From contig JACDCA010000082.1 of NCBI GenBank assembly GCA_013694635.1, positions 1-17,483 on the forward strand: a stretch of DNA of 17,483 nt. The letters are read 5' to 3'. Position numbers and translations under genes: made by a program. This document shows, in pieces, positions 15,540 through 17,483 of the stretch. Position 1 is the stretch's first letter. Every line of letters begins with the position of its first letter. This stretch comes from Acidobacteriota bacterium (GTDB lineage Bacteria > Acidobacteriota > Vicinamibacteria > Vicinamibacterales > 2-12-FULL-66-21). The notes under the pieces were generated by a model. That model was not told the origin of the DNA. It ran no database searches and was given only the letters and a program-made list of their open reading frames with translations.

Positions 15540-16445
15540 ATGGTCAGCGGCCGCCGCCGGTCCGTCATTTTCTTCACCGTGTTCGGCATCTGCCTGGTGG
15601 CGATCGCCGTCGCGCTGAATGTGGGCTGGGTCGTCATCAGCTGGCGTCGCGGAGTTCTGGCCGTCTTTGGCCTGATCTTCTTTCTGGTCATCATCGCCGG
15701 AATGGTGCTGAACACAATTTTTCTCGTTCGCGAGATCCGGCGCAACGAGCAGCACGACTCCTTCATCAACGCCGTCACCCACGAGCTCAAGACACCGGTG
15801 GCCTCGATCCGCCTGTACCTCCAGACCCTGCTGACGCGCGAGCTCGACGAGGCGAAGCGCCAGGAGTTCTACAAGGTGATGCTCGAGGACAGCGACCGGC
15901 TCCTCAACACCATCGAGCAGGTGTTGAGAGCGGGCAGCACGCAGTCGCATTTCAGGCGCATTGCCCAGCTGCGCGTCGACCTCAGCGAGATCGCCGGCGA
16001 ATGCATCACGCTGGCACGGACGCGCTTTCATCTCGGCGAGGATGCGCTCGTCTATGACGAGCGGACGACCGGGCCCGCGGTCGTCATCGGCGACGCGGAC
16101 GAACTGAAGGCTGCCATCTGGAATCTCATCGACAATGCCGTCAAGTATTCCGCGCCGGACCCACGCGTCACCATCTCGGTCGAGGAAACCGCGGATCGCT
16201 CCCGGTACGCCCTCAAGGTGCGCGATCGCGGCGCGGGTATCTCGCCGCACGAGCTGAAACGCGTCTTCCGCCGCTTCTATCGGATCCACGGGATGTCGGT
16301 CCGCGCCAAGGGCAGCGGCCTGGGTCTGTTCATCGTCCGCTCGGTCGCCAAACGCCACGGCGGCAAGGCATACGCCGAAAGCGAAGGATCCGGAAGGGGG
16401 AGCACGTTCACCCTCCTGCTGCCTCGCGCGCCCGAGCCGGTGTGA
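15540..16445 (+). CDS. Sensor histidine kinase with minimal extracytoplasmic domain
   Basis: Protein of 301 aa. Two membrane helices (about 8-33 and 39-63) are joined by a turn of only a few residues (SWRRG), so there is no periplasmic sensor domain and no recognisable HAMP or PAS. The HisKA domain has the phosphoacceptor H81 in AVTHELKTPVASIR. The HATPase domain has the N box NLIDNAVKYS (195-204), G1 DRGAGIS (229-235), an F box RVFRRFYR and G2 GSGLGLFIV (258-266). It should phosphorylate the OmpR-type regulator encoded next. Stimuli may be sensed in the membrane or through a partner, as with other intramembrane-sensing kinases. ATG 15540 follows GAAGG at a tight 2-nt distance; an in-frame TTG at 15522 lacks any site. 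Confidence 0.88.
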   Translation: MVSGRRRSVIFFTVFGICLVAIAVALNVGWVVISWRRGVLAVFGLIFFLVIIAGMVLNTIFLVREIRRNEQHDSFINAVTHELKTPVASIRLYLQTLLTRELDEAKRQEFYKVMLEDSDRLLNTIEQVLRAGSTQSHFRRIAQLRVDLSEIAGECITLARTRFHLGEDALVYDERTTGPAVVIGDADELKAAIWNLIDNAVKYSAPDPRVTISVEETADRSRYALKVRDRGAGISPHELKRVFRRFYRIHGMSVRAKGSGLGLFIVRSVAKRHGGKAYAESEGSGRGSTFTLLLPRAPEPV

Positions 16446-16533
16446 GCGAGCGCCGGAGGGGAGTCGCCGCAGGCGACCGCGAGCGCGCAGCGAGGTGGGG
16501 AATGTGAAGGGGCCCCACCGAGCGGAGTAATCT
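16446..16533. repeat. Structured spacer with two stem-loops between kinase and regulator
   Basis: This 88-nt spacer contains GTCGCC-GCA-GGCGAC (16463-16477, perfect 6-bp stem) and GGTGGGG...CCCCACC (16494-16500 with 16513-16519, perfect 7-bp stem, 12-nt loop). GAGCG-type words recur at 16444-16448, 16480-16484 and 16520-16524. The arrangement resembles a REP/BIME-like element. It may moderate read-through or mRNA stability and so set the ratio of kinase to regulator. The CGGAG at 16523-16527 serves as the regulator's ribosome site. Confidence 0.6.
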
Positions 16534-17244
16534 ATGAACACACCGCCGAGAGTCCTCGTCGTCGAGGACGAGAAGCACCTCGCCGAGGCCCTCCGGTTCA
16601 ACCTCGAAGCGGAGGGGTACTCGACCGACGTCGTCGAAACCGGCGAAGCTGCACTCGCCGTTCTCGCGGGCAGCGAACGGACCGGGTACGACCTCGTGGT
16701 TCTCGATGTGATGCTGCCCGGCAAGGACGGCTTCAGCGTGGTATCCGACCTCCGCGCCGCAAGACAATTCGTGCCGGTGCTCATTCTGACAGCTCTCGGC
16801 CGCCCCGACGATGTGTTGAAGGGATTCGACGCGGGCGCCGACGATTACCTGCCCAAGACGACCGAGCTGGCCATCCTCATCGCACGCGTCAGCAGTCTCC
16901 TGCGGCGAACGGCCTGGGCCACGCGCGCCCAGGATCAGTACGCCTTTGCGGAGAAGACGATTGATTTCGACACCCTGGAGCTTCGCGTCGGCGACCGCAC
17001 GCTGCCGCTGACATTGATGGAAGCCAACCTCCTGCGGTACCTGATCCAGCATGAAGGCAAGGCGGTGTCGCGCAGGTCCATGCTGGAGGATGTGTGGGGC
17101 GTCCAGGAAGATACCGACACGCGGCCGATCGACAACTTCGTGGTCCGGCTGCGACGCTACATCGAGCGTGAGCCCTCGAAGCCGCGCCACCTCCTGACCG
17201 TTCGCGGCGTCGGCTATCGCTTCGTGGCGAATCCAGACGCCTGA
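16534..17244 (+). CDS. OmpR/PhoB-type response regulator
   Basis: Protein of 236 aa. The receiver domain (1 to about 120) has acidic residues E11-D12-E13, the phosphoacceptor D58 in VVLDVMLPGKDG, T86 in LILTALG and K108 in DYLPKTT. The family normally has Pro after this Lys; here it is Thr, which removes the usual cis-peptide and may alter the active site. The C-terminal winged helix (about 138-233) includes LTLMEANLLRYLIQHEGKAVSR, the recognition-helix region NFVVRLRRYIE and RGVGYRFV, all classical for the OmpR/PhoB DNA-binding domain. It lies 88 nt after the kinase gene and is its presumed partner. The target genes are unknown. Confidence 0.93.
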   Translation: MNTPPRVLVVEDEKHLAEALRFNLEAEGYSTDVVETGEAALAVLAGSERTGYDLVVLDVMLPGKDGFSVVSDLRAARQFVPVLILTALGRPDDVLKGFDAGADDYLPKTTELAILIARVSSLLRRTAWATRAQDQYAFAEKTIDFDTLELRVGDRTLPLTLMEANLLRYLIQHEGKAVSRRSMLEDVWGVQEDTDTRPIDNFVVRLRRYIEREPSKPRHLLTVRGVGYRFVANPDA

Positions 17245-17271
17245 CAGTGGGTACGCCGTTCTCGAGACGCC

Positions 17272-17483
17272 TTACTGGAACCCTCGAGGTACACGGCGGC
17301 GCCGACGCCGGCGCCTGTTCACAGATGAAGGGCTCGGGGGGGCGTCAGCCGGCGCGGGATCGGCACGCTGCGCCATAAGCTCGCGCCAGTGCTCGCCGAC
17401 GTCGGGACGGTCGGTGTGGATTTCGAGCCACGTCAGCGCTTCGGGCAACGACGATCGATGCAGGAGGCCGCGTTGGCTACGCA
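17272..17483 (-). CDS. 3' end of a gene with oligo-arginine tail, possibly poly(A) polymerase/CCA-adding type
   Basis: An open frame enters from the right edge and ends at TAA 17272-17274; 69 codons are inside the window and the start is outside. The visible part reads ...LPEALTWLEIHTDRPDVGEHWRELM..., then an Ala/Pro/Ser-rich linker and eight consecutive arginines (17290-17313) before VPRGFQ. A basic oligo-Arg tail after a helical domain with a LEIH-like motif is what I associate with bacterial PcnB-type poly(A) polymerase/tRNA nucleotidyltransferase proteins, but this is a resemblance only. It converges on the response-regulator gene with a 27-nt gap that contains the palindrome TCTCGAGA (17260-17267). 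Confidence 0.55.
   Translation of the reverse strand, partial: RSQRGLLHRSSLPEALTWLEIHTDRPDVGEHWRELMAQRADPAPADAPPSPSSVNRRRRRRRRVPRGFQ

Overview
The window is high-GC, gene-dense bacterial chromosome. The gene set suggests an acidobacterium, perhaps of the Vicinamibacteria / subdivision 6 type: a secreted BamB-like propeller with a WPQWRGP motif, exported M28 peptidases (one with a Gly/Arg-rich insert), PEGA-repeat kinase-like proteins, exported DinB, and DUF1015 next to serA/serC. This assignment rests on gene content only. I recognised no rRNA, tRNA, CRISPR array, transposase or phage gene.

Layout. (1) 1-2769, + strand: a secreted PQQ-type beta-propeller and an M28 peptidase, coupled by a 4-nt GTGA overlap. 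(2) 2771-6403, - strand: an exported M28 peptidase broken by a frameshift near 5139-5149, followed 12 nt later by a large polytopic GT-C-like membrane protein with a C-terminal discoidin-like domain. (3) 6404-6571: a 168-bp divergent control region. (4) 6572-10182, + strand: a membrane pseudokinase with four periplasmic PEGA repeats, a secreted protein ending in a TonB-C domain, and a secreted DinB-fold protein. (5) 10216-13808, + strand: DUF1015, serA and serC, with serA and serC translationally coupled; this is the first two steps of phosphorylated serine biosynthesis plus an uncharacterised partner. (6) 13930-14796, + strand: a three-histidine-box membrane fatty acyl desaturase, overlapping tail to tail with a damaged acyltransferase-3 gene on the - strand (14750-15519). 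(7) 15540-17244, + strand: a sensor kinase with almost no extracytoplasmic domain and an OmpR-type regulator, separated by an 87-nt stem-loop-rich spacer. (8) 17272-17483, - strand: the 3' end of a further gene with an oligo-Arg C terminus, running off the right edge.

How the genes relate. Much of the window encodes cell-envelope functions: secreted peptidases and propeller, the PEGA/TonB-C/DinB set, desaturase, acyltransferase and two-component pair. The clearest metabolic unit is DUF1015-serA-serC. No serB is visible, so DUF1015 is a candidate for the last serine step or for phosphoserine handling; that is inference. A near-identical small palindromic element sits in inverted orientation on either side of the segment 8619-11443, once after the pseudokinase gene and once before serA. 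Two separate genes on the - strand carry frame breaks, which either mark gene decay or point to indel errors in the assembly.

I see no complete, obviously novel defence or mobile system. The most promising under-described items are the pseudokinase/PEGA/TonB-C set, DUF1015 with its DGHHR motif beside serA/serC, and the dispersed palindrome.
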